From: Peromyscus leucopus
Lineage: Eukaryota > Chordata > Mammalia > Rodentia > Cricetidae
Reading direction: 5' to 3'
Assembly (NCBI RefSeq): GCF_004664715.2
Contig: NC_051070.1
Coordinates: 46,448,456-46,512,455, forward strand
Length of the DNA stretch: 64,000 bases
A program made the translations under genes and the position numbers. The notes below the pieces were generated by a model. That model worked only from the letters and a program-made list of their open reading frames with translations, had not been told where the DNA came from and ran no database searches. Shown in pieces: positions 21,590 through 33,367 of this stretch (positions are counted from its first letter, which is position 1; the number at the start of each line of letters is the position of its first letter).

Positions 21590-22856
21590 TGGATTCTTGT
21601 ATATTGATACAAATATAAACTATTTTTATATTCCTGTTTAAGATAATTTGTATATTGATACAAATACAGAACTATATTTGTTATAATGTACATATATTTC
21701 TACTCTTATCTGAAGTATTTTGTCTATTGGTACAAATGTAAATTTATATCTATCATACTGTATGTATATTCTACCTCTGTTTAGGATATTTTGTATATTT
21801 ATATATATTTAGGATTATTGTCATATTGCATATTGCACTATACATTCCTACCTCTGTTAAAGGCATTTTGTGTATTGTCACAATTTTGAAGTCATTGTCC
21901 TTTTACTGTACATTTGCTTACAGACTTTTTACCCTGTTTACATGAAGCCTTAGTCCTTAGGTTATTTAGGTAGATAAGACTTATAGATTTACAGTCACCT
22001 ATACTTGTCATCTCTATAGTTATGTTAGTTAGGTTATCCAGATTTACAGATACATAGGTCAAATGGACAGGTAATCTTCAAACACTTCATGGACCTAGAG
22101 AATATGGCATTTAAATAACTTAGAATTCTGTTGACATGAGACACAATTGCTCCTGGCAGACCAATTTGATCCCTAGAGAATGTTGGGCTTCTAAGACATT
22201 TCCATTTGGAAGTTTGTCTTCTTCTTGGCACAAAATGGCCTACTGGGCAAAGAACTGTCCTTGCCTCGACTGCTGACAGTATAAATGCTGTCTTTTCTGG
22301 AGAAGCAGGACACAAGAAAAAGTGACTATTGAACTCTGCCAAGACAGGGTAAGATAGTCTTTCAGAATTCCTGCTTCTGAAAATGGTCTGCCAGACATGC
22401 TAGGCATGTAGCCAATTTGAATGCATCAACGATGCTAAGAAACTTTAGGTGACTGTCCAGGCTGCCAGCTGTCTCTGTCTACTCTTTCAACACTCCTGAA
22501 AGTTGCTTGTGTCCTTCTCCCATTTCTCAGGTATTATTATATTCCTTCGAAGGTCTTTGATGGGATTGAAGACTTAACAGTTACAGTTACAATCTATCTT
22601 AGCTAGAACATATTATTAAGTATTAGATTCAGGTTCTTCAGGATAGAGTACCTTTTGGAATAATCCCTGTAACGTGCCATTTACCCATGCTCCAGACTTC
22701 TCTGGATTTTAGTATGTGTCTCTTGTTTGATATTGTTCGTGTTGGTTGTAGTTCCATCTTATCTAGGTCATTATCCCTTATTACTCCTGGACAATATTTG
22801 ATAATCATTCCTATTGTACACAGTTTTGCATTAGGTTAGAACTTTCTTATTTAGAC
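21590..22856 (+). mobile_element. ERV 3' internal segment, copy A (non-coding)
   Basis: This is colinear with a second copy at 55795-56839. Shared anchors are GGTAATCTTCAAACACTTCA (22069 here, 56119 there), AATATGGCATTTAAA, CTTCTTGGCACAAAATG (22218 and 56278) and GGTGACTGTCCAGG with CCAGCTGTCTCTGTC. Distances to the polypurine tract are similar in both (788 and 721 bases). No gag, pol or env frame is recognisable, so this is the 3' non-coding part of a defective or non-autonomous element. The 5' part carries repeated TTGTATATTGATACAAAT-like units. Confidence 0.7.
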
Positions 22857-22868
22857 AAAAGGGGGAGA
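22857..22868 (+). promoter_or_regulatory. Retroviral polypurine tract
   Basis: AAAAGGGGGAGA directly before the LTR, the site that primes plus-strand DNA synthesis in retroviruses. Its position defines the LTR start. Confidence 0.8.
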
Positions 22869-23176
22869 TGTATTGGGTAGCTGTTCCAGTTTTGTCCTGG
22901 AAGTACTACTCCCATTGAGGCTTCCGGTAACTGTCATGCCTACGAGTCAGGGCCAAGAGAGGAGCCCTTATGACCCGAGATCTGGATGTGCCAGATCTCT
23001 TGGTTCCTGGATCCTGGACACTGGAGGTAGATTGAGCAGAGTTCTCCAGAGAACACCGCTGGACTGCGCTACACCTTTCCCGGACCCTGTAAACTATCCA
23101 TTTACTTGTAAGTTACCCCACAAAATAAACCTCCCTTTTAACTACATGGAGTTGCCTTAATATTTCCACCAATACA
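22869..23176 (+). mobile_element. ERV 3' LTR, family A (308 bp)
   Basis: Starts TGTATTGG and ends CCAATACA, a perfect 8-bp inverted terminal repeat with the canonical TG...CA ends. An AATAAA lies near 23124 (CAAAATAAACCTCCC). It follows a polypurine tract. A solo copy in the opposite orientation is at 47095-47418. It is unrelated in sequence to LTR family B. Confidence 0.85.
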
Positions 23177-24020
23177 AGTCACTGTATCACAAAGCAAAAC
23201 ACAGGAGAAATCATGGATAATGTCCAGAGGTATAAGGAGGAAGGAGAGTATTCTAGATAGGCCAGGGGTCGGTGGAGACTTTGGTAAAGATTGCAATTAA
23301 ACAGGCCCAAGGGTTTCCATGAAGGAAGAAATATTTCTTGGTTAGAGTAAGGGAAGGGAATCCACGGGCTATAAATGGAGAAGTCATGCCAGGTATTAAT
23401 GAAAGTGTGTGTGCTGCAGAGCACATCCTGAACTCCTTCCTGTGGCCCAGGAGGAGACCTTGAAGGGGCAGATTCATTTTACAACCACCTTCCACAACAA
23501 GGCCCTCCTTCCTACCCTATGCAGAAAGCAGTGTGTGCAAACAGCTGGATAAATCACAGCTGTAAATGATGCAAGAGAAGGTTTGTGCCCGCAAAGTGTC
23601 TTTCATTCACCAAGTGCAGTTTTGTCTCAAGGACTATCCTCTGACTTGGACAGCAGTGTGATGGTGCAGGCTAATGACAGGAATCCTCACATAGCACAGC
23701 AAACTGCTGGAAGACAGTTCCACAAAAACGGAAAAAGAAAACGTGAATTCGGAGTCTTCTAAAATGTAATCTCCAAGGTGGAACCTGGGCTGGGCTGCAG
23801 AGTGTGACCCCTGCAGTTCATTTGGGTTGCACCTTCTTTGTTTACTATGAACCACCTTCCATTGATCAGGCTTTCTTCAGAAACAGACTTCAGGAGGCTA
23901 TTTCGACCCAGTTGTCTGTTTTGAACAAGGGGAGTCAATCGTGAATCTGTACCAACCCAGACCAGAGAAGCAAGGCGTTGGGGCCAGATGGGGAGTTGTT
24001 GCAATGCAGAAAGAAGGGCA
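23177..24020. other. No gene recognised
   Basis: Unique sequence flanked by an ERV LTR and a MaLR LTR. Overlapping minus frames (23179-23495, 23634-24004) show no motif. Confidence 0.4.
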
Positions 24021-24366
24021 TCTTAGTTAGGGTTTCTGTTGTTGTGTAGAGACAACATGACTACAGCAACTCTTATGAAGGGAAGCATTTAACTGGGGCT
24101 GGCTTACAGTACAGACATTCAGTCCATTATCATTGCATACAGTGGTGTGCAGGCAGACATGGTGCTGGAGAAGGAGCTGAGAGTTCTACATCTTGATCCA
24201 TAGGCAACAGGAAGTGAACTGTACTAGGTGTAGCTTGAGCACAAAAGACCTCAAAGCCCACAGTGACACACTTCCTCCAACAAGGTCACACCCACTTCAA
24301 CAAGGTCATCCCTCCTGACAGTGCCACTCTCTTATCAGGTGTCATTTACATTCAAGCTACCACAAA
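24021..24366 (-). mobile_element. MaLR solo LTR, minus
   Basis: Starts TCTTAGTTAGGGTTTCTGTT and continues ACTGGGGCTGGCTTACAGTA, GGTGCTGGAGAAGGAGCTGA, GAGTTCTACATCTTGATCCA and ACACTTCCTCCAACAAGGTC, ending CATTCAAGCTACCACA. This is the complete reverse-complement layout of a rodent MaLR LTR. Confidence 0.9.
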
Positions 24367-24383
24367 GGGATAGTTGAAAATAG

Positions 24384-24500
24384 ACTCAGCATTCAGGAGA
24401 CAGAGGCAGGAGGATTATAAGTTTAAAGCCAGCAAGAGTGATATAGTGAGTTACAGGCCAGCTTGGGCTACTTAGTAATATCCTTTCTCAAATAATGTAA
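24384..24500 (+). mobile_element. Old B1-like SINE
   Basis: TCAGCATTCAGGAGACAGAG, GCAGGAGGATTATAAGTTTA, CAGCTTGGGCTACTTAGTAA. The B box and 7SL-derived left part are clear but diverged. The 5' end is missing. Confidence 0.7.
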
Positions 24501-25197
24501 TACTATAAGATTAGTAGGAATTACTTCATTCATAGAAAAATAAAGTCTAGCCTGGACAGTTGTACCATGGGTACCACAAGTAATTATTTGCTGAGTAAAT
24601 AAAGGAATAACACATACTCTATAGGTTGTGTTTTTCTAAGATTAGTCCACAGTCACATCATTCATTCACTTGGAAGTAGAAGAGTAAACTACCTTCAAGA
24701 GAAATCTAAGGCATAGCATTTCCCTCAAAGCTGGTCAAGTTTCTTGTCCTTTAACTCAGTGGCATTTGCTTTTGACTGGATGAATTTTACTCCCACATCA
24801 TTAAAACTTTTACTTCCCCAAGCCCCAGACCTCTACACTTCCTCAGAAAACCAAACAATCAAGTTACCAGGCCAGAAAAAAAGGATCTGTGTTAAAAATA
24901 GGAACAGCTTCAAATGTACTAATTTCCTTGCTTTTCTGAAAGTGATGAGAAACAGCTTGCCATAGAATGGGAGCGTGTGAGTGAGATCTGAAATGGAGTG
25001 TGAACGTCACTTAGTCCAGTGGCTTCCAGACATTCTCCAGACACTTGACAGTGGCAGAATTCTCTCCCAAGAGCTCCAGCCACTCCTCTCATCCCAACCC
25101 CGACTCCCACTCCACCCCAACCCCCCAACCCCTCGACCTCACCCCTGCTCCTTACACAGGAGTGGCTGCTTTTGCCTGTCTCCAAATGAACCCAACT

Positions 25198-25198
<1 letters not shown>

Positions 25199-25280
<82 letters not shown>

Positions 25281-25325
25281 GAAAGAGAGAAAGAAAAGAA
25301 AGAGAGAGAGAAAGAGCGAGAGAGA

Positions 25326-25384
<59 letters not shown>

Positions 25385-25389
25385 GGAGG

Positions 25390-25466
<77 letters not shown>
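25199..25466. repeat. (GAAA)n/(GA)n purine array, 268 bp
   Basis: About 80 bp of perfect GAAA units, then a mixed GAAAA/GAGA zone, then two long (GA)n blocks separated by GGGAGGGAGGG patches near 25328 and 25384. The whole array is purine on the plus strand. Long Lys-Glu-Arg and Ser-Leu-Phe frames over it are artefacts. Confidence 0.97.
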
Positions 25467-25470
<4 letters not shown>

Positions 25471-25521
25471 AGCCCGCTCCAATAACCCAAAGAAACTGGC
25501 CCAGGAAGTTTGAATGGCTTG

Positions 25522-25599
25522 CTCCTAGGCACACAGATGTTAGGGATGCTGTAGCAATAACTCCTAGGCACACAGACATTAGGGATGGTCTAGCAATAA
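25522..25599. repeat. 39-bp tandem duplication
   Basis: Two head-to-tail copies of a 39-bp unit (CTCCTAGGCACACAGA...TAGCAATAA) at 25522-25560 and 25561-25599. They differ at only a few bases, which indicates a relatively recent local duplication. Confidence 0.92.
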
Positions 25600-26033
25600 T
25601 TCTGCTGACTTCACATTCCTGTTTTTCCCACTGCTCCCTCAGATGCGCTGCCAATTCTAAATGGAGCCATTTCCTGTTCGTTAGCAAGTACACCTTGCTT
25701 GTGCACATCTGCCCCTGGTGTGCTGAGGTCACTGGCCCTCATCATTTTTCATAACTGGATCCATGTAAAGCATCTGGAAGGCACACATGGATAACAACCA
25801 GAGGCCACTAGTCTGTGACACTGGAGTGGCTCCATGCCTGGTCCAGCCCTCCTGAGCGGTGAGAGGAAACTTTATACTGGTAAGAAATCCTTGTAGGGAT
25901 CTTGGGTTAGAACCCTCTAAGCTCCACCTTTCCCCAGAGGAAGGTCAGAAGGAAAAACTTTGGTCTGATCACTTTCTAGCCAAACCCTGACTTTCTTCTG
26001 CTCTTGTTGTAACACCACCTGGGATCCAGACCT
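25600..26033. other. No gene recognised
   Basis: Unique sequence with no repeat or exon signature that I can name. Confidence 0.4.
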
Positions 26034-26241
26034 AAGATTTATTTATCTTTACTTTATGTGTGTTTTGCCTGCATGTATGTGTACCATGTGTGTGCCTGGT
26101 GCCCTTAGAGGCCAGAAGAGGATATTGGATCCCTCAGAACTTGAGTTACAGATGATTGTGAGCCACCCTGTGGGTACTGGGAACCAAATCCAGGTCCTCT
26201 GCAAGAGCACCAAGTGCTCTTAACCACAGAGACAGCCACCC
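26034..26241 (-). mobile_element. B3 SINE, minus
   Basis: Reverse-complement B3: AAGATTTATTTATCTTTACT tail side, TGTGTTTTGCCTGCATGTAT, GAGGCCAGAAGAGGATATTG and CTGGGAACCAAATCCAGGTC, ending in ACCACAGAGACAGCCACCCA. The tRNA-derived head is mutated. Confidence 0.92.
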
Positions 26242-27054
26242 ATTCTCTGGGACAGACGCTTTCGTGACTTGAGTGAGGCTGTGTGTTAACAAGACCCTTG
26301 TGAATGTAAGATTATTTTCACTTTACAAAATTCTCTTAGCATCTCTTTAGAAGTCCCCATCCCAAACAGGATGTCATGAAAATGAAATTAAATAAAATAT
26401 TTATTTGATTAATGTTGTCAGAGAAAAATCAAACACCTGTAACCAAAGTGTAGACAGGTCCATAGAAAGAGGATATTTGTCTTCCTCTAAACATTAAATA
26501 GGATTCTCCAAGTAGAGAAAGAGGATGTACTAAGCAGATAGCCAGTGCCATTGAGATTGGAAAACCCAAGGCATACCGAAGAATAGATCTGCCCTGTGGT
26601 TTGTCAGACAATCTTGGCCATGACAGATGGTACTTATTGGAGAACCTAGGGCAGCCAAGACTACAAAAGCCTTCGGGGGTGTTGCAGCAGGAAAGCTGGA
26701 CTTGATTCTGTCTTCTTTCCTAAGGCAAAGCATTAGACTCATGTCAGGTGCTAGGAAGCACAGTCAGCGCTGGGGAATGCCACTCTAGGGCTGCAGGGGA
26801 GGTGGGGAAGAGCCTTACAGTGACCCAAGTGCTACTACAAAGATGTGCATCAGAAACAGGTAAAATGTGCGCGTGTGTGAGCACCTCTGCAGAGACAGAG
26901 AACCTCAAGGAGGAGAGGGACGGGAGCTTTAAGAAAATAGGACTTTGGGGTCAGAAATCTGACCAGACATGCATTTTTGCATAATTATCCCCTTTCACTG
27001 AATCATGGGCTTTGATTTGGGAGAATGGAGAAATAAGAGACAAGGGATCCAATT
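26242..27054. other. No gene recognised
   Basis: Unique sequence. The minus frames 26429-26611 and 26530-26742 have a hydrophobic stretch but no recognisable domain or start context. Confidence 0.4.
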
Positions 27055-27070
27055 AAGAAGCCATTGCAAG

Positions 27071-27239
27071 AGCCGGGCGGTGGTGGCGCACGCCTTTAAT
27101 CCCAGCACTCGGGAGGCAGAGCCAGGCGGATCTCTGTGAGTTCAAGGCCAGCCTGGGCTACCAAGTGAGTTTCAGGAAAAGGTGCAAAGCTACACAGAGA
27201 AACCCTGTCTCGAAAAACAAAACAAACAAACAAAAAACC
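27071..27239 (+). mobile_element. Young B1 SINE with target-site duplication
   Basis: Full-length B1: AGCCGGGCGGTGGTGGCGCA head, A and B boxes, cricetid-type right part AAAAGGTGCAAAGCTACACA, then a CAAA-rich tail. It is flanked by a perfect 16-bp direct repeat AAGAAGCCATTGCAAG at 27055-27070 and 27240-27255, which fixes the insertion boundaries. Intact CpGs in the head suggest a recent insertion. Confidence 0.97.
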
Positions 27240-27255
27240 AAGAAGCCATTGCAAG

Positions 27256-28689
27256 GTTCAGGAAAGAGTAAATGTGGGATAAGGCAGAGAGATTAGGAGG
27301 AAAGACAAGGGTGGATTTGGTTGTTCTGTGTGTGATGAGAGTAGCTACCCACAACAATGTCTAAGTCACACAATTAGCTTATGATGCCAAACACAGGTTA
27401 ACGTCTCTAACAGTATTCAGAAATACGCCAAAATACTGATGTATTCCAGATGTTGTGACTATTATGACTTCTTCCATCTCTGTACTAATGAGCTGTCATA
27501 TTATCCACTCAATCTTAAAGAAGAGACAAATCCTCTACATAAGCCCCTGTGAAGGCCATCTCCTATATTTTAACTAAGATCCTTTACCAGTTCCCTAACC
27601 ACATTCTTTGTTTCCAAAATAACTAAGTCTTTCCAGAGAAGATTTATGGGAGATAGGGTAGTAATTGTCAAATATTTGAAGATTTAATCCCAAGTCTTAG
27701 CTACAATTCCTTGTGTGGATGGAAGAACAAGCTTTTCTGCCTTGGACTCCCCAAGAGAATTGCTATACATAATTATCATAAAGCCAATAAATCTCTCAAT
27801 GGCCCTATATATACCCTATTCCCATGTATGTTATAGCCCAGAGATGACTTTATCTAGGAAGAGGATGCTTTCCAGAAATAAACCCAAAGAGCCAGGCTGA
27901 ACATGGAACTGGAGGGAACCCTGAGAAGCAGTGGAGAGTGAGTTCGATCAGAGAAACCTTCATGCTCCAGGGATGTGAGACCAAGATGACTCCTGTAGAT
28001 ACAGTAGGAAAGGGACTAACATGGGTCATAGCTGGTTGACCAATGTAGTCTGTGCCTCAAATCATATAATTTGTGATAGCAGTCATTCAATAGCTGCTTT
28101 ATGGAGCTGAGTTTCAAGGGATCATATTTCAGGTGAACATAAAGGAAATTTTTATAACATTCACTGTTGGCAAACTATAATGAGAGAAGCAAAAAAAAAT
28201 TTCCAGTTATCTTTTCCTCATCCCTTGATCCCTCCTTCTCCATTGTCATCATCAATAACATCATAATCAAGATCATCAGTTCACAATAGAGAGCGTTGCA
28301 GAGGATCCACAATTCCAGATGATGAGGAAATGATGGCTTCCAGTTTACATCGTTTTCACTTAACATTTTCTAATTTACCATGGTGTGAAAGCAATTCACA
28401 TTTAACAGAAACCATACTTGAATTTTGAATTTGATCTTTTACTTGGATGTGAGATATGTCATCCAATCCACTCTCATGAATGAGTAGGGTAGTGGCAACA
28501 TCTGATTAATTTTTTATTAAGTTATAGCTCTACTGTAAGTTGAGAAGATCTGAGAAAGAGAGAGACTCGGAATGAAGATTGTGGTAAGAAACCAGAAAAC
28601 AAGAATAACAGAAACTGCAGTAGAAACAAAAGCACTTACTTACTCCATGATCATGACTTACTCCAACTGAAAGAATCAAAAAAGGCTAT
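27256..28689. other. No gene recognised; A/T-rich
   Basis: Unique A/T-rich sequence. Its last part may be the degraded upstream end of the following L1 3' UTR. Confidence 0.4.
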
Positions 28690-29232
28690 TTTTAGAAAGA
28701 TACCTAGGAACGTGATAGGTGGGGAACTCTGTAATAGAATGTTATGTGCCAGGAATATTCCTCCATGCTGGCTAGCTTTCACAGCACCAAAGGTGCTATG
28801 CAGATTCCTGAGGGTGAAGTCATCAATAGTCCTACCCAACTGTCAATGTTCTGAGCTACAATAATGACTGATATGGCAAGATATGGCCATAGGTGTGATA
28901 GTGGCATGAATAATATGGAGGTAACCAACCACTTTCTGGCTGGATTTAAGGTCTGCTCCACAGGTGGAAACACATGTCTGGTTCTCTAAATATAGCTAAG
29001 AACCCACAGTTGAGTAGTAACTCATAAGCCCCAAGGATGGACCTACTATTATTTTGCTAAATAAACTATCCTTTAAATTGGTGCCTTTATATCCATAGAT
29101 GAGTATGGTTCTCAGACCTCATCAGAGCAGTTTCTTGATGCAATGAACAATGGTTAATGTAGAAACTTACAACTGCTCCAAGCACACAGAATAAGTGACT
29201 GTGGAGTGTTCAGTCACCATGGGACATCTATA

Positions 29233-29268
<36 letters not shown>

Positions 29269-29757
29269 GGCTCAGGGATCATCACAAAAGAAGCGGCAGA
29301 AATATTCTAAGAGCCAGAGGTTGGAGAAGATTGGCCCAAAGCGGTGTCTTTTGAATAGGAAAAGACTACTGCACTCATGAATGTACATCATCTGCGGTTG
29401 CCTACACTAGATCTGCATGAAATCAAGCCAGTCAATTTCCAGCATGGAGGATGAAGGGTTTTGAAAGCCCCACCAGTAACTGAGGAACTACTGACAGTTG
29501 GTAGCTTCTGGGAAAGGAAGACTCAATTTCCTTTAAGGGTGGGACTTCAGGTAGGTTGACCATGTTCCAGTGGATGGTTGCACTACCCATAAGTATACAG
29601 ACAGCACAACCTGCAATCAATGGGCTATATAAAAGAGGGTGGGGAGCACAAGATTGGGAATGGGTTGGGGGTGGGGTGGATCTGGAAGGAGTGGTGGATA
29701 AATATGATCAATATACATTGTATGCATGTATAAAATTCTCAAAGAATAAAAAGTATT
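28690..29757 (+). mobile_element. L1 (Lx-type) 3' UTR, plus
   Basis: The order of L1 3' UTR landmarks is intact: CTCCATGCTGGCTAGC, CAGATTCCTGAGGGTGAAGT, GTAACCAACCACTTTCTGGC, GGATTTAAGGTCTGCTCC, CATCAGAGCAGTTTCTTGAT, TGCACTCATGAATGTACATC, GTAGGTTGACCATGTTCCAG and a terminal AAAATTCTCAAAGAATAAAA. No ORF2 is attached, so the copy is 5'-truncated. A CA array has grown inside it. Confidence 0.88.
29234..29267. repeat. (CA)n microsatellite inside L1 3' UTR
   Basis: Seventeen CA units, uninterrupted, replacing L1 3' UTR sequence between GGGACATCTATAT and AGGCTCAGGGATCATC. Confidence 0.96.
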
Positions 29758-30825
29758 TTCAAAGGACGAAAATGGGTAAGCAGAAGGTATTGCAAGTACC
29801 CATCGTTATTCTATCTTGTCTAGAGCATAAACACATAGAACAGAAGGTTGGAATGTTCATCGAGATCAGGAGGCTAAGTCTATCAAAGGCATGGATAAAG
29901 AGCTTGCATTGGGTCTGAGTAGCTGTTTATAATTCTGTTGCCATAAACTGTATCAGGGGAGAGGCACCTAGAATTACTGCAATGTTGATTATAAAGAGAA
30001 AGGAGTCAGGGAGACCCTTTGACAGATAATCCTGTGGGAAGACAGCCATGACTACCTGAGCTCAAGGTGGAGTGAGGTGAACATGGGAAACAGTGAAGGG
30101 CCAAGGAGGTTCTCAGAGTGTCGTGTGGCTAACCCGAGGTGAGCTTGTTCTGCGGAGAAACATGGAGTTCAGAAAGAAACACCACAAAATACGGGATAAA
30201 ACAGCAAAGTGAAAGTACAACTGCTTTGTCATTGTGCATGGGAATCTGTCCCCTACGCCTGCATCCTCTGGGTTTCCAGCTCTCAGATGTCTTACATACG
30301 GTTTAATGTAGATACTGATGGACAGCACTGTACTGTAGATAATGCTGACAGTGGCAGACACTGGACTGTTCCACACAAATAAGTGAGGACTTCAGGTTAC
30401 GGCTCTGGTAACCTCCCATGATCTACGTGCATCCTGACAGGACTTCGGAAGTGGAGAAAAAGGGAGCTGATTCGTCCCAGCCCAGAGTAAACCCCGGGGA
30501 GGCTATCATGCTTGAGAACAAAGCATTCCCTTTACTGCGTAAATCAGGAGGATTGGTGGTTTAAAAGATTAGGGTCTGCAAATGTCTTTGAATAGCTTAA
30601 GTGTGTAGTGAATCAGCCAGATATGGCCAATCTTCTTGCAGGATCTGTTCTGCCCCACGGCTTGTTTGAGCTTTAATTCATCTGTCTGGCACCGATTTGG
30701 ATGGGCCTGAACTTCAACCTTTTTTGACAAAAGTGTAAATGAATAATTAGAGTCTTGTAGCAAATCACCCTGACCTTCAATCGGATTTAGTCTGGTCTGT
30801 CTTCAGTCAACTCAGGAAAAAAAAA
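29758..30825. other. No gene recognised
   Basis: Unique sequence. The minus frame 30113-30376 is partly hydrophobic but lacks any domain I know. Confidence 0.4.
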
Positions 30826-30960
30826 ATGGACTCTGGAGCCAAACAATCCTAGGTTTGAAGGCTGGTGCCCCAGTTAGCAGGCTGGAGAACACATGTACCT
30901 CAACTGACCTGTCTGTACCCTTTCCTCATCTCCAAATGAAGGCTAAGCCTCCAGACTGGA
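30826..30960 (-). mobile_element. MIR SINE relic, minus
   Basis: GGACTCTGGAGCCAAACAAT, CCTAGGTTTGAAGGCTGGTG and CTTTCCTCATCTCCAAATGA give the reverse-complement MIR over nearly full length. Confidence 0.75.
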
Positions 30961-31509
30961 GGCATCCAACAGAGGATCACCTCCCACCTCTCCACCCACC
31001 GCAAGCACTGTGATCAATAACGAGATGTTAAGAGCTGACTCCCAGCAGGCCAGGCTTGTCAAAACGCCTCACACGAGAAAAGGAACGCCTGCTTTGGAAA
31101 GAGCCTGAAGGAGAAAAATCACTTCTCGCTTAAGCAAATGTGGATATGTTTAATACTTGATAGGTTGGCGAAATGGCTTCTAGAACTCTTTTAGAAAAAA
31201 ATTCTGACAGGAACAGCACAGAAACTGCAAAGCACTGGCTTCCACTGACCTGCTGGCTGAGGCCCCCCACTTACCCCCACGGACTTTCGGCTTGGAGGTT
31301 AGCTGTAACCACTTCATTTCATGTCACACTTTCCTGTTGGAAACAGGGTGGGGGACTGTGAGCTAATGCACTCTGCAGGATACCTTCCTGTTTGCTTTTC
31401 CATTTCTATCTGAGTGTGATCTCAGACATTTTACGGTTTCCCCGAACGAGCTCTCACCAGTCCTTACAAGGTAGTTATGCAAACTTGACTCAGGCAGTGA
31501 CCCCCGAAG

Positions 31510-31612
31510 GCGTTGGCGTCTGGTCAGTTGTGTGACATTAGGCAAATTAATGATTCTCCTTGGTCCTCGGCTGAGAAGATAAATATAATAGGATTAATAG
31601 CCTTAATCTGAA
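31510..31612 (-). mobile_element. MIR SINE relic, minus
   Basis: GTTGTGTGACATTAGGCAAA, TTCTCCTTGGTCCTCGGCTG and AATATAATAGGATTAATAG match the MIR core region reverse complement. Confidence 0.72.
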
Positions 31613-31784
31613 AATGAATTATTAGGAGTCTATGTAAGTTAACCAATTAAAATGACTTGTTGGACGGCACGTACAGATTCACTAATACAGAGCCCCCTTC
31701 TCAGTTTCCTGTCCTGAAGCAGCAGATTCACGGTTCACACTCTAACATGACACACAGAGTGTTTTCTGCACACCAACCCCGTCT

Positions 31785-31905
31785 TCTCAAGGGCCTACTG
31801 AGTTAGGAGCTACAATCAGCTCCATTTTACACAAAAGGAAACTGAGGCAGAGAGAAGTAAGGACTTGGCAGAAGGTCGCTTACTTAGAAGTGGGGGGTCA
31901 AGTCC
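31785..31905 (+). mobile_element. MIR SINE relic
   Basis: CAGCTCCATTTTACACAAAA, GGAAACTGAGGCAGAGAGAA and AGGACTTGGCAGAAGGTCGC are the diagnostic MIR core and 3' region. Confidence 0.85.
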
Positions 31906-32584
31906 CTGAAGTTGGGTGACTCTGTACATCTGTGATACATACATTTTTGTGTAAGAAGACTCTCAGTACAATCTGAGTGCAGGACAGACATCTCCAGCTT
32001 GCTTCGCTTTGGCCTCTTTGCTCAGGTTCACTATCTGAGCAAATGCACTAGATCCAAACCAAATCAGATAAAAGGGCTTTCCAAGCATCTTCTTGCTAAT
32101 TCTCTTAACCAAGATATCAGAGAAACACAAAGTGATTGAGTCTAAACTTGTACTGAACTCCCATCTGAGTGTGCCTCAGGCCCTTTTGCCTCGTGAACTC
32201 CACGTGGAGAAAGCAGACACGGCTTCTGATGAACTGCCTATGCTCTAGGTCTTTCTACTACAATAATGACTTCGTGTGGAGTCGTGTACCATGCTTCATG
32301 GTTTACCGTAGACGTTCTCTAATAGGTGCGTGTGAACACTGAAAATCTACTCTAAATTTGCTGGCACACACATAGGTGTGTAAAGTATTTTAACATATGT
32401 AGTTTACATTCTTTACTGGAGACTCACATCACACCAACTCACATCAACAAATTAAGACAATGTCATACAATTCTGTTCACCCTCACCTGGGCACTATACC
32501 ATATAGCTTACTACTTCCGTGCCCATCCACTCAGGTCCTCAGCAGGAAAAAGAACACTACCACTTGAGGACCAACACTTCAGTC

Positions 32585-32880
32585 CTGTCTTTGTTCTTTC
32601 CTTCCATGACTTTCCCGGGGCTCTCCCTCCTGCTCAGCTCCTCACATCAGGCTAGAGGAATTCCATGAAGCTACATGCTTATCTGCCATTGTACTGCGTT
32701 AACATTATTCAGAAGCAGAATGAACAGCACCTCTCTAGAGAAGCCAGCCTTGACAATTCAGCCTTGACAATTAAGTGAAGTTCTTTCCACGTTACTTTTC
32801 CCTCTTACATCTGGTCTTTCATTCAGAAACCTAGAGTACAAGATTCATTAATCCTTCACCAGCACTTCCTCTCAGATACT
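32585..32880 (+). mobile_element. Possible L2 relic
   Basis: TCTCTAGAGAAGCCAGCCTT, TTACTTTTCCCTCTTACATC and surrounding pyrimidine-rich text resemble the L2 3' region. A 13-bp direct duplication (AGCCTTGACAATT) lies at about 32746-32773. Low confidence. Confidence 0.3.
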
Positions 32881-33152
32881 GCCTGCTTCTTGGTGAAGGA
32901 TCTGTTTTGTTTTGTTTTTCCCAACTCTTGAGGCCCTTTGCTGGAGATGGGGATATAGGACTGTGTAGAGTGGCTACCTGGGAACTTCTTATCACCTTGG
33001 GGATGGGTGAGAAAGGATGCTGGTGGAGGAAGAAAGAACATAGACTAGCTAGCCCTGCCGGAAGGCATCATGGCCAGGAAAACTGGAGCTCCAGTGGACT
33101 GGGAGCCCTTCAGAAAGAACGCAGAGATTTGATGGAGATTGGAAATTGGGAC

Positions 33153-33169
33153 GGGGGGGGGGGGGGGGG
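33153..33169. repeat. G17 homopolymer
   Basis: Seventeen consecutive G, followed 20-70 bases later by a G/T-rich stretch (TTTTGTTTT units). Confidence 0.95.
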
Positions 33170-33367
33170 ACGACACAGCAACCTCTGGGTTGTTTTGGGT
33201 TTTGTTTTGTTTTTTGATTTTTGTTTTTGTTTTTGTTTTTTTTTGTTGGTATACAAGCAAAGTTTTGTTTTTCTCTCTTGTTTCTTTTACCTCATGATTA
33301 CCATTTCCAATTAATGTCTGTTCAACATCAAGGATGGAGTAGGTATTTGAAGACTAGACTGAGAAAG

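Noticed and set aside
24919..25732. Frames of up to 187 codons rich in Ser-Leu-Phe or Lys-Glu-Arg
   Set aside because: They read through the GAAA/GA microsatellite; the flanking codons show no domain.
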